Below, piece after piece: positions 47,516-58,600 of a stretch of 64,000 nt of DNA. A program made the translations under genes and the position numbers. Each line of letters starts with the position of its first letter. The stretch's first letter is position 1. A model generated the notes under the pieces. It did no database searches. It saw only the letters and a program-made list of their open reading frames with translations, and was not told the DNA's origin. This DNA comes from Hymenopus coronatus (lineage: Eukaryota; Arthropoda; Insecta; Mantodea; Hymenopodidae). The stretch lies in the NCBI GenBank assembly GCA_030762935.1, contig CM060899.1:12817001-12881000 (forward strand). Direction: 5' to 3'.

Positions 47516-49879
47516 GGCATACCAGCGAAGTTTGTTCGTCTGCAATATGTGGCGACGCATCCCTCGATGGGAGTTGCGCTGTCCGTCCATCTTGTGTTCC
47601 CTGCAGTGGAGAACATCCATTTAGTTTTCCAGATTGCCCCCGTTTTGCTGCGGAGAGAGCAATCCAGGAGATTCGGATAAAAGAGGGAGTGTCCTTCTAC
47701 GAAGTCCATAAACTCCTGAGTATCCAACAAACCTCTCTCCTGCGGTCTGGTTCTTACATCTCAGTTTGAGCTAAACCGGTACCGAGGCGGGAAATCGTAA
47801 CACAGACCTACGATATCAACGGGGCTACAATTGCGGAAAAGATCATCGTTGCCACACCCCAACCGACGACCTCAACATCCATGTCCATGTCGGCATCACC
47901 GTCCGCCAAATGCGCTAATGTAAGTTAATGTCGAGAGCATTTGTCACCTCAACCATGGACCTCGGGTAAAAAGACCAGCAAAATCACAGCGTGTTCTTTA
48001 CCAGCAAAGAATTTCAAGACAAGCTATGTTAGGACTGACTTGCTTAAAAAAATCTGCACCCAAAATACCCATAGGTAGTGGAAATCTAGGTCATTCTCCA
48101 CGTAAATCCTGTTCTAAGGAATCTTCTGCGACGAGCTGCGATCGGCGACGTTCATCTTCGCCGACCAGTGCCCAAAATCGCTTCCAAATCCGCGAACTGA
48201 AATTTTGTATTGGTAAAGAGTCCTCCCATGTAGAGGATATGGAAGAGGAGCATTCTGCCCTCACTGCCAGGGGGACAGTGAGTAAGCAACAGGACCGTAC
48301 TCCTGGGAAAAGTATTAGTCCAACGGCTAAAAAGAATAAATTATACCGACCAAAATGCCGAAACGTCTTTCTTTCTAGAACGTATTCCATCATAGAGATT
48401 ATACCCATGCTACAGTGGAACATATGCGGCATTCGATCACATCGAGCAGAGCTTGAACTGTTGCTCAACGCGCACCAACCTAGTCGTCTACCTCCAAATG
48501 ACAAAGCTCAGTGCACATTATAATGTTACAGTTAGGTGCTATTCTTCTGCGCGGTTTGATTTATTACCAGAAGAAGGTGTTCCAGCACATGGGGGCACTA
48601 TGATATTCACCAGAGATGATATTTATGTTGATTCCGTTTCCTTACAGTCTGACCTCCAGTCAATTGCTCTAAGGATTACCCTGCTCTCGGCCAACTTTAC
48701 CTTTTGTAGTATTTATCTGTCTCCTAATGACTCTCACGCACCGAGTTAGAAGACTTCGTTTTTGAGTTACCAACACAATTTTTGTTGGTGGAGGACGTGA
48801 ATGCCCACCATCCACTTTGGGGCTCCTCTCAGGCCTGTTCGAGAGCTAAGTAAATTGCTGATTTTTAGACCACAATAACATAGCCCTCATGAACACCGGA
48901 GAAACTACTTTTTTATCTGACGCCTTTCACAGTTTTTTTACCACCTTGATATAGCGTTTTGTTCTTCACAGTTTGCGGTTAACTTCCGCTGGATATTATC
49001 TCTGACTCACATTCTAGTGACCACATTCCCATTGTTATTAGTCTCTTAGCACAAGACGCATATTCCGCGTGGCACTTAGATCGAACAAACTGGAACCTTT
49101 TTCCTCGCTTTGACATTTTACCTACAATGAGCACGACCACATAAATTTCTATTCAAACACATCGCAGAAACAATTCTTGCCGGTGGTGAGCAATCTATTC
49201 CACGGTCGACTAGCCCACTACGTCGATTTCTGGTTCCGTGGTAGACCGATAAATGCAGCAATGCCGTTTTTGTTCGTATGCGCGCTCTCAGGGTTTTCCA
49301 GCGTCGCCCTGCATTGAAGAACCTGGTACAGTATAAGAAAATGCGTGTCATATCAAAGTCAAATATTTCATATTCAAAGTCTATAATCATGTCTGGGTTG
49401 ACGCCACTTTTCTAAACAAGTGGCGGAAGGCCACCAACATACCTATTCTTAAACCTGGAAAGGATGGACATTTTCCTTCCAGCTACCGTATTACTTCACA
49501 CACCAGTTTTATTTGCAAGATGGTGGAACGCATGGTTATTGGATGGCTGGTGTGGTGGCTAGAATCCCACAGCTTACTATCACCCAGTGTGGTTTTCGAA
49601 GACGTCGTTCAGCGGTTGACCACCTTGTGTCGCTTTCGACGCAGATCACGGACGGCTTTCTCAGGAACTATTAGGATATTTTTTTACCTCGAGAAAGCTT
49701 ATGTCACATGTTGGCGAGCACGTGTATTATGGTTCCTCTGCAATTGGCATATACGTGGGCGTTTATCGTTTTTTCTCAGGAGTTTATGAAAGACTAGGTT
49801 TTGCGATTCCGGGTCGGCTCCATTTTTTTTTATTATTATTTTATAGCTGTTTGCTATAGCGATTAATTCTATACCGCAA

Positions 49880-50158
49880 TATGTTCCCACAGGGCTTATA
49901 CACCCAAAGTCGTGGGTTCAAACCCAACGGAGGGCGATGTATTTTTTTCGGGTGTTAAAATCCTTAGCTTGCCTTTCTTCGGAAGGGAAGTAAAGCCGTG
50001 GGTCCCGTGTCGTAGATTTACTGCACGCAAAAGAACCTCAGAAGGGGCCTCTGAGTAAAATTAGCAGCTTTTCACGCCCAGTATAGAAAGGGACGCTGAG
50101 AACTACAGAAGTTATAGAGCGTCCATAAATAAAACGCCATTTCATTTCATTTAATTCC
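49880..50158 (+). repeat. SINE-B copy inside LINE copy 2
   Basis: The B-box-like GGTTCAAACCC lies at 49917-49927, followed by the family body and the 3' end GCGTCCATAAATAAA. It splits the RT just upstream of the catalytic FVDD motif. The homologue is at 1095-1368. Confidence 0.75.
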
Positions 50159-51013
50159 TGGCTTATTCGTAGACGACGTTGCCATCTTTCGTACTTATAC
50201 GCCGTTTTTTGAACGCCGTCTTTGGCAGTGTTTGGACAATCTTTCTACTTGAAGCTCAGAAAACAGCTTTCGCTTTTCAACTGAGAAATCACTCTGTTAA
50301 TTTCTGGCGTCGTAAGTGGCGAATAACACTTACTTTTCGACTCGGGTCAGATTTAATCCCATACAGAGATCTAGCGAAATTCCTTGGGTTGGTGTGCAAT
50401 CTCAAACTTTACTGGTCACCACGTATAGCATAGTTGAAAGCGAGATGTGAACGTTCTCTTACTTTTTTACGGATACTAAGTGGCAAATCTTGAGGAGGGG
50501 AGTGTAAGTGTGTCTTTATCGTGGACTGATCCTATCCAAGTTAGAATATGAATACATTGTTTACTCTTCAGCACATCCATCTGTCCATAATCAGGGCATC
50601 CGTGTGGCTGGAGCTTTTCCGACCAGCCCAGCCTCTGTGAGCCTCTGTGCCAAATCATCAGAGCCCCCTTTGCGATGTCAGCGGGATGTCTACTCTCTAA
50701 CTATAGCTGTAACTTCAAGTGTCTGCCTGAGTATCCATCGTTTACCCCATTTTTTGATACTGCATTTGACTACCGCTATAAATACCTGTTACGTGGTCCA
50801 ACGCCTGCAGGATTTCGTTTCCGGGATCTGTTTCGAACGCACGATCTTGCAATGCGTCGCATGCTTCCGAGGAGGAAGAAGGTTCATCCACCTTGATTAT
50901 TAGCTTCCTCCCACGTGGATCTTGGAATGACGGCTTACGCGAAATCTGCCCATGTGTACTATGCGTTCTTTGTTTTTAAAATGATTATCAAAATACAATA
51001 GCCAATTTTTTAT

Positions 51014-51628
51014 GCATACATACATACATACATACATACATACATACATACATACATACATACATACATACATACATACATACATACATACATACATACA
51101 TACATACATACATACATACATACATACATACATACATACATACATACATACATACATACATACATACATACATACATACATACATACATACATACATACA
51201 TACATACATACATACATACATACATACATACATACATACATACATACATACATACATACATACATACATACATACATACATACATACATACATACATACA
51301 TACATACATACATACATACATACATACATACATACATACATACATACATACATACATACATACATACATACATACATACATACATACATACATACATACA
51401 TACATACATACATACATACATACATACATACATACATACATACATACATACATACATACATACATACATACATACATACATACATACATACATACATACA
51501 TACATACATACATACATACATACATACATACATACATACATACATACATACATACATACATACATACATACATACATACATACATACATACATACATACA
51601 TACATACATACATACATACATACATACA

Positions 51629-51657
<29 letters not shown>
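51014..51657. repeat. (TACA)n tract, about 645 bp, inside LINE copy 2
   Basis: About 160 uninterrupted tetranucleotide units. The tract abuts TATACGATGGCAGTAAA, the start of the RNase H domain (YTDGSK-type). It therefore seems to have grown from the LINE's own TACA-like codons. Open frames through it are artefacts of the repeat. Confidence 0.97.
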
Positions 51658-51660
<3 letters not shown>

Positions 51661-52799
51661 CGATGGCAGTAAATTCCACCGAAGGTGTTGGATGTGCCTT
51701 TGTCACTGGGACCGAACCATTTACTTTCGGTTTGCCGAGTAGCATATCAATTTAGTCTGCAGAGCTATATACTATTTACCGTCCTTCTGTATATTCCTCG
51801 TTGAAACTTAGGTGACGGTCTTATTCTGAATGATTCTGTCAGTGCAATTCAGAGCTCTCATAAGCTGTACAATTACCATCCTCTAGTGCAGCGCATTCAG
51901 GACATCCTCCACATTTTCCATGCTTAGGGTGTTAATGTGGAGTGCGGATGGATTTTTGGACTGGTTGGCTTGCCGAGGAATGGACTGGTGGATTTGGCGG
52001 CAAAGAAGCCAACAACTGTGCCAGTTTTACACATAACTGTGCCACAGCCGAAGACTTTAAGCTTGTGCGAAGAGTTGTTTCGAGCTGGCATGGAGAGTGG
52101 TCTGCTCTCCGAGTCAACAACCTTAGGGGGTGAAGGAGCTCCTGTACATGTGACTTCTTCACATCTAATTCGTCGTGAGAAATTTATTTTAGCTCGATTA
52201 CTTATTGGCAACTCCGTTTTTACTCATAGTCATTTATTTCAAAAGTATCCTGCTCCTATCTGTGCGCTCTGCGGTGAGGCACTTTCCGCACAGGAAAGTG
52301 TCTTGGTAGAGTGTGCTCATCTAGCACCATTTCAAGCCACTCTGCAACTGCTGGTCAGGATTTCGAAGGTTCTGGACGGTGATTTCGGAGCGGTGAATAA
52401 GGAACTTAACTTTTTATCCAAAGTGACATATACCTTAAAAATCTAGTTTGATTTTGATTTTAAAGATTTTTTTATGGCTGACAATGCAGTGCTATGTGAG
52501 GCTTTTAAATCGTTTACCACGTGTGACACTTTGCGTCCTGAGTTTTAATTCTATTGACACTCTTTTCTTTCCATTGTTTTATTTTTACCGGCTATATTTA
52601 TCAATTTAGTTGTCTTTTTATCTCCGAATTATTTTAATAGGGGTTTTTTATTCCTAGTCACTTGCGGGGGTTTTATTGCTTTCTTTTAAAATGTTTTTAT
52701 TTCTGGTTTTAACCGAGTTTTTATTTTCTGAGGATACTAATAGCATTGGTTGTTGAGGGCCCTTAAACAAAAACCACCATCATCATCGTTTTCATGCCG

Positions 52800-53724
52800 C
52801 CAGCTGCTTATCCCTATAGAACCTGCCTCGAAACACTTCTCAATTATTCTGAAGAATGCCGTGAACACCAAACTAGAATCCTCTCTTTAGATGAAAGACG
52901 CAGCCGGTATCGTGAACATTTTTATCGCCAATGCGCGTTTCCAGTGGCGTCACGGGTTTAACAAAGGTGGGAACGTCGTTGAGCTCATCGGTCCTCTGTC
53001 CAATGCTCTGTTTTGACAGGAAAAGCTGCTTTTAAACGTCAGTTGATAGTTAAGCTGACTCCACCTCTCCCAAGTTTTAGCTGTTTTCCGACGCAGACGA
53101 CTTTAAAGGCTACGTCGACATCGTGTCTGTCACCCTGCGCTTAAAAGATAGCCCCTCATCAAACATCAAGCTCACTTACCAAGCCGTACTCACAAAGAGC
53201 AGCGCCAAGTACCATCTCAAGGATGTCAGCTTTCACGCTCTCACCATCCACAAAGAGTCAAGAGCAATGACGTTTAGCGACGTGTTCATTGAGCAAATTT
53301 CCGGAAGAGCGGTCGTGGTTATGGTCATCGACAAGGCTTACTCCGGTCATTTTAACACAAATTCGTACAATTTACGACATTTTAAAATTAACTTTTTTCA
53401 GTTTTATATGGATGGACAACCTATTTCTGTTCAGCCTTTGACTTTGCAAAGGGGCACTGTTTGCAATACTTTGAAACCCTGTTGAACGGTCTAGGTATTC
53501 ATTTCAAAGACGAGCGACTCTCCAACTCTAGACAAACCTACCTGCAATGTTATATCATTATGGCTTTTGGTCTCACTGCAGACATGAGCGTCAACGAGTC
53601 TCACATCTCCGGTCAGCATTACGGCACCGTGTCTATAAGTATCGATTTTGCCCATAAATTGACAGAACCCGTTATTCTCCTGGTGCTGGAGGAATTACAT
53701 CGCACCGTGGGAACTGACGCCTAA
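52800..53724 (+). pseudogene. Polinton major capsid protein (double jelly-roll), decayed
   Basis: This protein forms the hexon-like shell in Polinton-type viruses. Readable parts: NGGNVVELIGPLSNALF (about 52970-53015), then an open stretch 53123-53485 with SSAKYHLKDVSFHAL, SGHFNTNSYNLRHFKINFF and YMDGQPISVQPLTL, and after a frame change 53461-53724 with FKDERLSNSRQTY, LTADMSVNESHISGQHYG and VSISIDFAHKLTEPV near the end. Order and spacing match the capsid family. The frameshift near 53470 and stops in the first third make it non-functional. It resumes the Polinton directly after LINE copy 2. Confidence 0.75.
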
Positions 53725-53741
53725 ATATCCATGTTAGTGTC

Positions 53742-54262
53742 ATGAACACCTTCCAAATCGAATTGCATCTATATCCACATGTTCCTCTACTCGCCTCTGC
53801 GATACACTATCCAAACATAACGGCATTCAGGCACTTCCCTTGGCACTAGTGGCTGACACGGATCCCAGTACCAAATCTAGGCAACACTTTGTTTACATTT
53901 TTGTGGACAGAAACTCGCAGGTGGGATATCTTGATAGTTACGAGGACTTCGTTCGCCTCATTTTCTTCTGTTCTTCAATTCAGACTGCGGAACACATTGG
54001 TCAAACAGCACCAGAAGACTGCAAGGTTTCGACAGCACAACTTGCATTCATTACGTCATTGACTACCATCCCCACCGCTGCTCCGGCCGGCATAAGTATA
54101 TGTTCATTTCCAAATTTCAGGTCAGCAATTTCTCTCATTTCGATAACGTCAATCGCAACTCCTACAAAAACATATGCTGCGCAAAGATCTCCGACGCTCA
54201 GCAAACTTTTCAACCGTTAAAGGAAGCAGTGCCGCTTTGTACCATACATCACAACAAGCCTA
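53742..54262 (+). pseudogene. Polinton adenain-like cysteine protease, decayed
   Basis: This protease would process capsid precursors. It starts at ATG 53742. LALVADTDPSTKSRQHFVYI (53840-53900) contains the expected catalytic His, and GYLDSYEDF (about 53926-53950) the Asp-Ser-Tyr block. In another frame STTCIHYV (about 54033-54055) gives the expected Cys, followed by a C-terminal NICCAKISDAQQTF. At least two frame changes separate these. Its place next to the major capsid gene fits Polintons. Confidence 0.65.
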
Positions 54263-57080
54263 ACTTAACCTAACTTAACTTTCTCTGTCTTGCATGTGAT
54301 TTCAGAAAACGCTCCTTCTCATATAAAACCACCGTCCTGGCACCGCTCGCCTAATTCACAGTGGGCCATGTAGAATGCGGAGGCAACCACACTCTCCAGG
54401 TCAGTGTGCACCTATATTCTCTTGCAATGTCTATAGAATTTGTGTTTACCCGTTTCCCTATCATGATTTCTTTATATCCCTGTTTAGGATACACACCCCG
54501 ATAGCCGCAAAACCCAGAGCTAAAAGAAAGGTTCGCATCTCCGATGACGATCACGCACAGCTGTCTAACATTCCTGTTGCACCACAGCACATCAAACCCA
54601 ACATGGTTACAGGCCCTCTGTCGGTTATTTACTTCCTCAACCCGCAAGAGCACCAAATTCGTAGGAGTTGGATGTTTATCCCTGTCACCGCACCAGCTGG
54701 TAGTCACTTTTGCAAAATGCGGCGGTCATGGTTTCCGCAGAGTGGCAGAAACCCGTCGAAGCCATACCCTCCATTCCCAACCTCATTCATCGCCCCGATG
54801 GACTCTTCAACAATATCAGCTCTCCAACAACGTCACAATCGTGTTTATGAACGCGTCTCCTTTACTCTCAACCTTCAAGTGAGGCACATGCTCGATATCC
54901 TGCTACGCATCATCACCGATATCATGTATTAGAAGAAGAAAGAAGAGACCGCCTTGCAAAATCAAATCATGGAATATTACAAGTAAATGCTTCATAACTA
55001 TGCCTTCAGCGTTACCTAAATTTCCCACAATTCACCAAGTACACACAATGCGCTAATTTTATAACATTCCTCGAGGTGCATAATTTCCTGGACACCAATT
55101 TCGCGTTGTGTATATCACAAAATAGTCTACCCGTGCATTTCTACCCGTGTTCCACTCCCAGCTCACTCAGTCGTTCCTCGCCCTTCGGTGTCACATCAAT
55201 GATTTTCTCCAGCATGGGATACAGATATTACCTGTCAATATTCCGCGAAGGTACCAATTAAAACCTTCGAAGTGGACGGTCAAGCTAGCAAAAATGATCA
55301 CTTCGCTTCATCGACAGCACCTACGACGGTAAATTCATCTCCGCAAAAGTTCACAGCTGCGAAAACAAGATTCATTTTGTACTATCCATCATGAGTTTCA
55401 ATGACATCCATTTCGAAGCAGACTCTTGGCGTTCCAGGGATGAAGATCTCGGCAGTGAAGAAGAAGAAGAAAAGGACGAACCAGATTAATCGTTACAATT
55501 TGTCACCGCAAGAGGTCTATGCATTTTAACGAACACCACTCTATCGCCGCTGCTAAAATGCAGCAACTGTTACACGAAGACTGACAGTGCTACGGAAGAT
55601 GTTTAACCACACATTTCGGCCTTGATTTATTCTATATCGTGCCCGATTACTCATAAGGTAGTTGGATATTCAGCATCGACTAAAACCGAGCTCTCGTCCA
55701 AGAAGACGACGAAAACAACACCATCAAATATTTTAAAAGCAACGGTTGTCGGTAAAACCAACGCACCACTGATTTTCCTGGAGATGTGCTTCCTGTGTGT
55801 GATATCTCGTTAAACCATTAGCGTTTTCGGCTCTTGTCTCAAACGAAAATTTTCCCACCAGTGTTATTCTGCTTCCTGTGATAGCTCACAGTGCAATTAG
55901 CACATCCGACTAATGTAGTTGCCAGCTTGGTATATACACGTCCGTTTCTGACTTCAGTCTGTGCTAAGCCATCGTGCTGGAATGCCAGAACCGACGTGTA
56001 AGGACTTCCACTGCTCGTTTTGCTTAAACCAAACGCGCAGCTGGAATCCTACTCATCTGTGCCATCTGTGATTCTAGCCACCACAGTTGCTGTGATTGCT
56101 CATCTCAGCAGGCAGATCCAAGAATTCCGTTTTAAGTACACCGCAACATACAGCACATGATCTGTGATTGTTTCGCCGTGCGGTTGAAGTTTGTCGAAAA
56201 CGGACGTCGAATCCAGTTGCTACCGCCCAGGGAACACCAAGTGGTGCTACACAGCGGTAACAACATCCATAGTTGTTACCCCCTTAAGACATCGACGTTG
56301 TGTAGAATCAACTTCCCATAGCCCAACATCAAGTTTGAGCACCTTTCCACAGGTGTAAACAACATTATCACTTCACTAACCAATCCACTCAGTTCGATGG
56401 CCCTCCTCCATTTGTTAAACACTACCACTTGTGCTCTAAAAGTAATCATGTCTCAGAACGTTCTCAGCCAATTAGAAGAGTTATCAAACGGTTCCGACAA
56501 ACTCGCTTCATCAAAACGCCCCGTACCGTGTCAAGGGTGTGAACAAAATTTTTCGCCAAGCTTGACAACGAGACTGATTCCAGATTCAGAAAAGCCACTC
56601 CGGAACTCATCACCAAAATCAACGCTACGCTACTTCTTTCTCCATCATATACGAAGGAAAGGAAAAACTTCGTAGGGGATTCAAATGATACGTCGTCAAG
56701 TTCATTCCCTACAACCCGAAATAAAGTCGGATATTACCTATCGCGTTGACATAGCCAACAACCTCAAAATCCAACTCCTATTCAACGCGCAATTTCATAT
56801 CAGCGTCCTCTGCTTCTCCACCTTATATTTCAACGGCAACAAGATCATCACCGTCTCACTCGACATCCAAAATACTGACGCCGTCCACGTCATATATGTT
56901 CCAACCAAGGACCGCCACAAAAAAACAAGACGCACTCTGCTCCATATACCTCAACAACAGCAAAACTCCTGCTCTATGCCACAGTCAGTTCCACTGGGTG
57001 CTTGTCAATCAGCTATATCGACGACTTTGCCATCCCCATCTACATACGAATGTGAGGTACCCTGCAGAAAGCTAGATTAG
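54263..57080 (+). pseudogene. Unassigned Polinton-region remnants
   Basis: Several open stretches lie on the + strand: 54375-54932 (RAKRKVRISDDDHAQLSN), 55250-55490 (NKIHFVLSIMSFNDIHFEAD, then an acidic EEEEEKDEPD end), 55960-56130 (Cys-rich), 56397-56675 and 56685-57080 (NLKIQLLFNAQFHISVL). They have Polinton-like base composition and orientation but no family I recognise. They may be further structural or accessory genes of the element, each broken. Confidence 0.35.
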
Positions 57081-57221
57081 TATGAACTGAGTAGCAAAAA
57101 TAAACCTGTTATGATTTGAATTCCTAAACATAGCTCTAGTAGAGAACTAAAACTTCATCAATACGAAATATTTGTTGGTGTTGTTAAATCTGCCTTCACC
57201 GAGTTCTCACCTGCTACTCAC

Positions 57222-57306
57222 CTGCGTCATCACAGCCGTCAAAGTAACTTTTACCATCGATAGCAGCAACAGCAGCAATAGCGAGAACGCAAAGGGCACC
57301 ACGCAT
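57222..57306 (-). pseudogene. Possible first exon of a secreted protein, minus strand
   Basis: On the minus strand an ATG (57306) opens MRGALCVLAIAAVAAIDG, a typical signal peptide, followed by KSYFDGCDDA. It then runs into CAG|GTGAGTAG, a strong splice donor, with a second GTGAGA donor 8 bases on. No downstream exon could be identified. It lies near the right end of the Polinton, antisense to the element's genes. It may be captured or flanking host sequence, or chance. Confidence 0.35.
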
Positions 57307-57382
57307 TTTAAAATCATCTTAGGGTGCAAAAATAATTTGTCTTAAAAGCAATGCCAAACGTTGTGCTTACCAAAATCAAATC

Positions 57383-57507
57383 AAGTGTTATTTCTAAGTA
57401 TATCTTATGTCATAATGTTAATCTAATTTATGTACTCTTTAAACATATGAAGTGCTATTTCTTAGTATATCTTATATCATATCATTAATCTCATTTAGGT
57501 ATTTTTT
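57383..57507. repeat. 67-bp tandem duplication
   Basis: AAGTGTTATTTCTAAGTATA at 57383 recurs as AAGTGCTATTTCTTAGTATA at 57450, with similarity continuing for about 58 bp. Confidence 0.75.
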
Positions 57508-57707
57508 ACATTAAACCCAGTATATTGTTTAATGTCATTTATGTATTGCAAAATAATAAATAAAGAAATCCCTTATTATTCATTTACGATAGTGGCGATC
57601 CTTCCGCTCTATCTGCACTTTTCTAACTTGTCATCCGGTAGATTAATATCGACACTAGCGCCTCCAGCAGCAGGATTATCGTTAATGCAATTGAATAATT
57701 CGGGACT

Positions 57708-57713
57708 ATAACT
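57708..57713 (+). other. Candidate right target-site duplication of the Polinton
   Basis: ATAACT; partner of ATAATT at 34875-34880. Confidence 0.55.
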
Positions 57714-58600
57714 ACTGTGGTGGCTAGAATCGCACACACTCCTGACAACCAGTGCCTTTTAGGATACGTCGTTCTCCGGCTGACTACCTCGTTTCGTTAT
57801 CAACGCAGATTATGGACGGCTTGCTCAAGTACTGTTGAACAGTCAGGATCTTTTTTTACTTCGAGAAGGCTTATGATACTTGTTAGCGAGCAGGTATATT
57901 ATATTCCCTCCGCATACAATATACGTGGACGCCTACCGTTGTTCATTCAGAAGTTTATGCGAGGCCGCGTTTTCCGAGTAAGTATCGGGTTGGATTTTGT
58001 GCATCCTTTTATTCAAGAGAATTGAGAGCCACAGGGATCGGTACTAAGCGTGACGCAGTTTGCTATAGCCATTAAATCTATATCGCAATTTGTTCCCCGA
58101 GTTGGCCACTGTGTTTTTAACCCATAGTTATATTTTTGATAGAGATCTTGAACCTGTCTGTCCGCTCTGTAAAGAAGCACTTATGATGGCGCATGTGCTG
58201 GTAGAGTGTGCTGTTCTAGTAGCTCTTCGCACCATCATCCAGCTGCCGGCTACCTTGGCAGAGGCCCTTGGGATGACCCCAGGGCGGTTGACAGGGTTTT
58301 TAAATCCTTGTCAGCCATTAGATTTACCGTTAGGATCTAGTTCTTTTTATTTGTCATCGCACTAGGCTTTCAGTTTTACCTATATTTATCAACTTTTACG
58401 CTCCATTGTATTACATGGTGTTATGGATTTTTATGGTTTTAGTGATATCCGGTTTTTCAGTTTCTTTTACGTCTAATTTTGGCTCGCTTTTTATCCTTTG
58501 TTGATTTTAACCACATTTTAGTTCTGGTCTCGTGCCACGTTCAGTTTTCTAAGGAGACTGATAATCGAGTATTTGAGCGTCCTTAAACCCCAATCATCTT
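57714..58600 (+). pseudogene. I-group LINE copy 1, 3' part
   Basis: It opens with TGTGGTGGCTAGAATC, the RT codons that follow directly on the point where copy 1 stops at 34874 (compare copy 2 at 49552). It continues through the RT (RIFFYFEKAYDT) to about 58080, then jumps to the C-terminal PVCPLCKEALMMAHVLVEC (58155-58211), so most of RT and RNase H has been deleted. The 3' end CCTTAAACCCCAATCATC matches copies 2 and 3. Confidence 0.85.

Larger units (their letters stand above)
47516..52785 (+). pseudogene. I-group LINE copy 2, nested in the Polinton
   Basis: It begins inside ORF1's zinc-knuckle region (about 47520). The knuckle-to-C-terminal part of ORF1 runs to about 48350, then ORF2: endonuclease (LQWNICGIRSH at 48408, FLLVEDVNAHHPLWG near 48780), RT (ATNIPILKPGKDG near 49430, ICKMVERMVIGWLVWWLESH near 49513, LFVDDVAIFR with the catalytic Asp pair at 50163-50192, FLGLVCNLKLYWSP near 50380), an RNase H start at DGSK (51662), GLPRNGLVDLAAK (about 51967-52003) and a C-terminal CCHC-like ICALCGEALSAQESVLVEC (52259-52315). 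It ends CCCTTAAACAAAAACCACC ATCATCATC. Many stops show that it is dead. Confidence 0.85.
34881..57707 (+). mobile_element. Polinton/Maverick (adintovirus-like) element, about 22.8 kb, decayed
   Basis: Polintons are self-synthesising DNA transposons with virus-like gene sets. The left terminus AGTCTCGGATTAT (34883 on) and the inverse of the right terminus AGTCCCGAATTAT (ending 57707) match 11 of 13. Quasi-palindromic GGATTATCGTTAnnGCAATTG follows at both ends. Inside, all on the + strand, are remnants of polymerase B, packaging ATPase, pX-like protein, integrase, penton-like protein, major capsid protein and protease. It is more GC-rich than its surroundings. Two SINEs and one LINE copy have inserted. 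Longer terminal repeats, normal for the class, could not be traced by eye. All genes carry stops and frameshifts, so it is a fossil. Confidence 0.8.

Noticed and set aside
47452..47730. Minus-strand frame across the LINE copy 2 border
   Set aside because: It crosses an insertion junction and opposes recognisable coding on the + strand.
50900..51755. Long open frames of repeated MYVC or HTYI on both strands
   Set aside because: They are translations of the TACA tract and carry no gene signal.
40085..54262. A live virus or active Polinton
   Set aside because: Every large gene carries multiple stops and frame changes and the element is split by other insertions.
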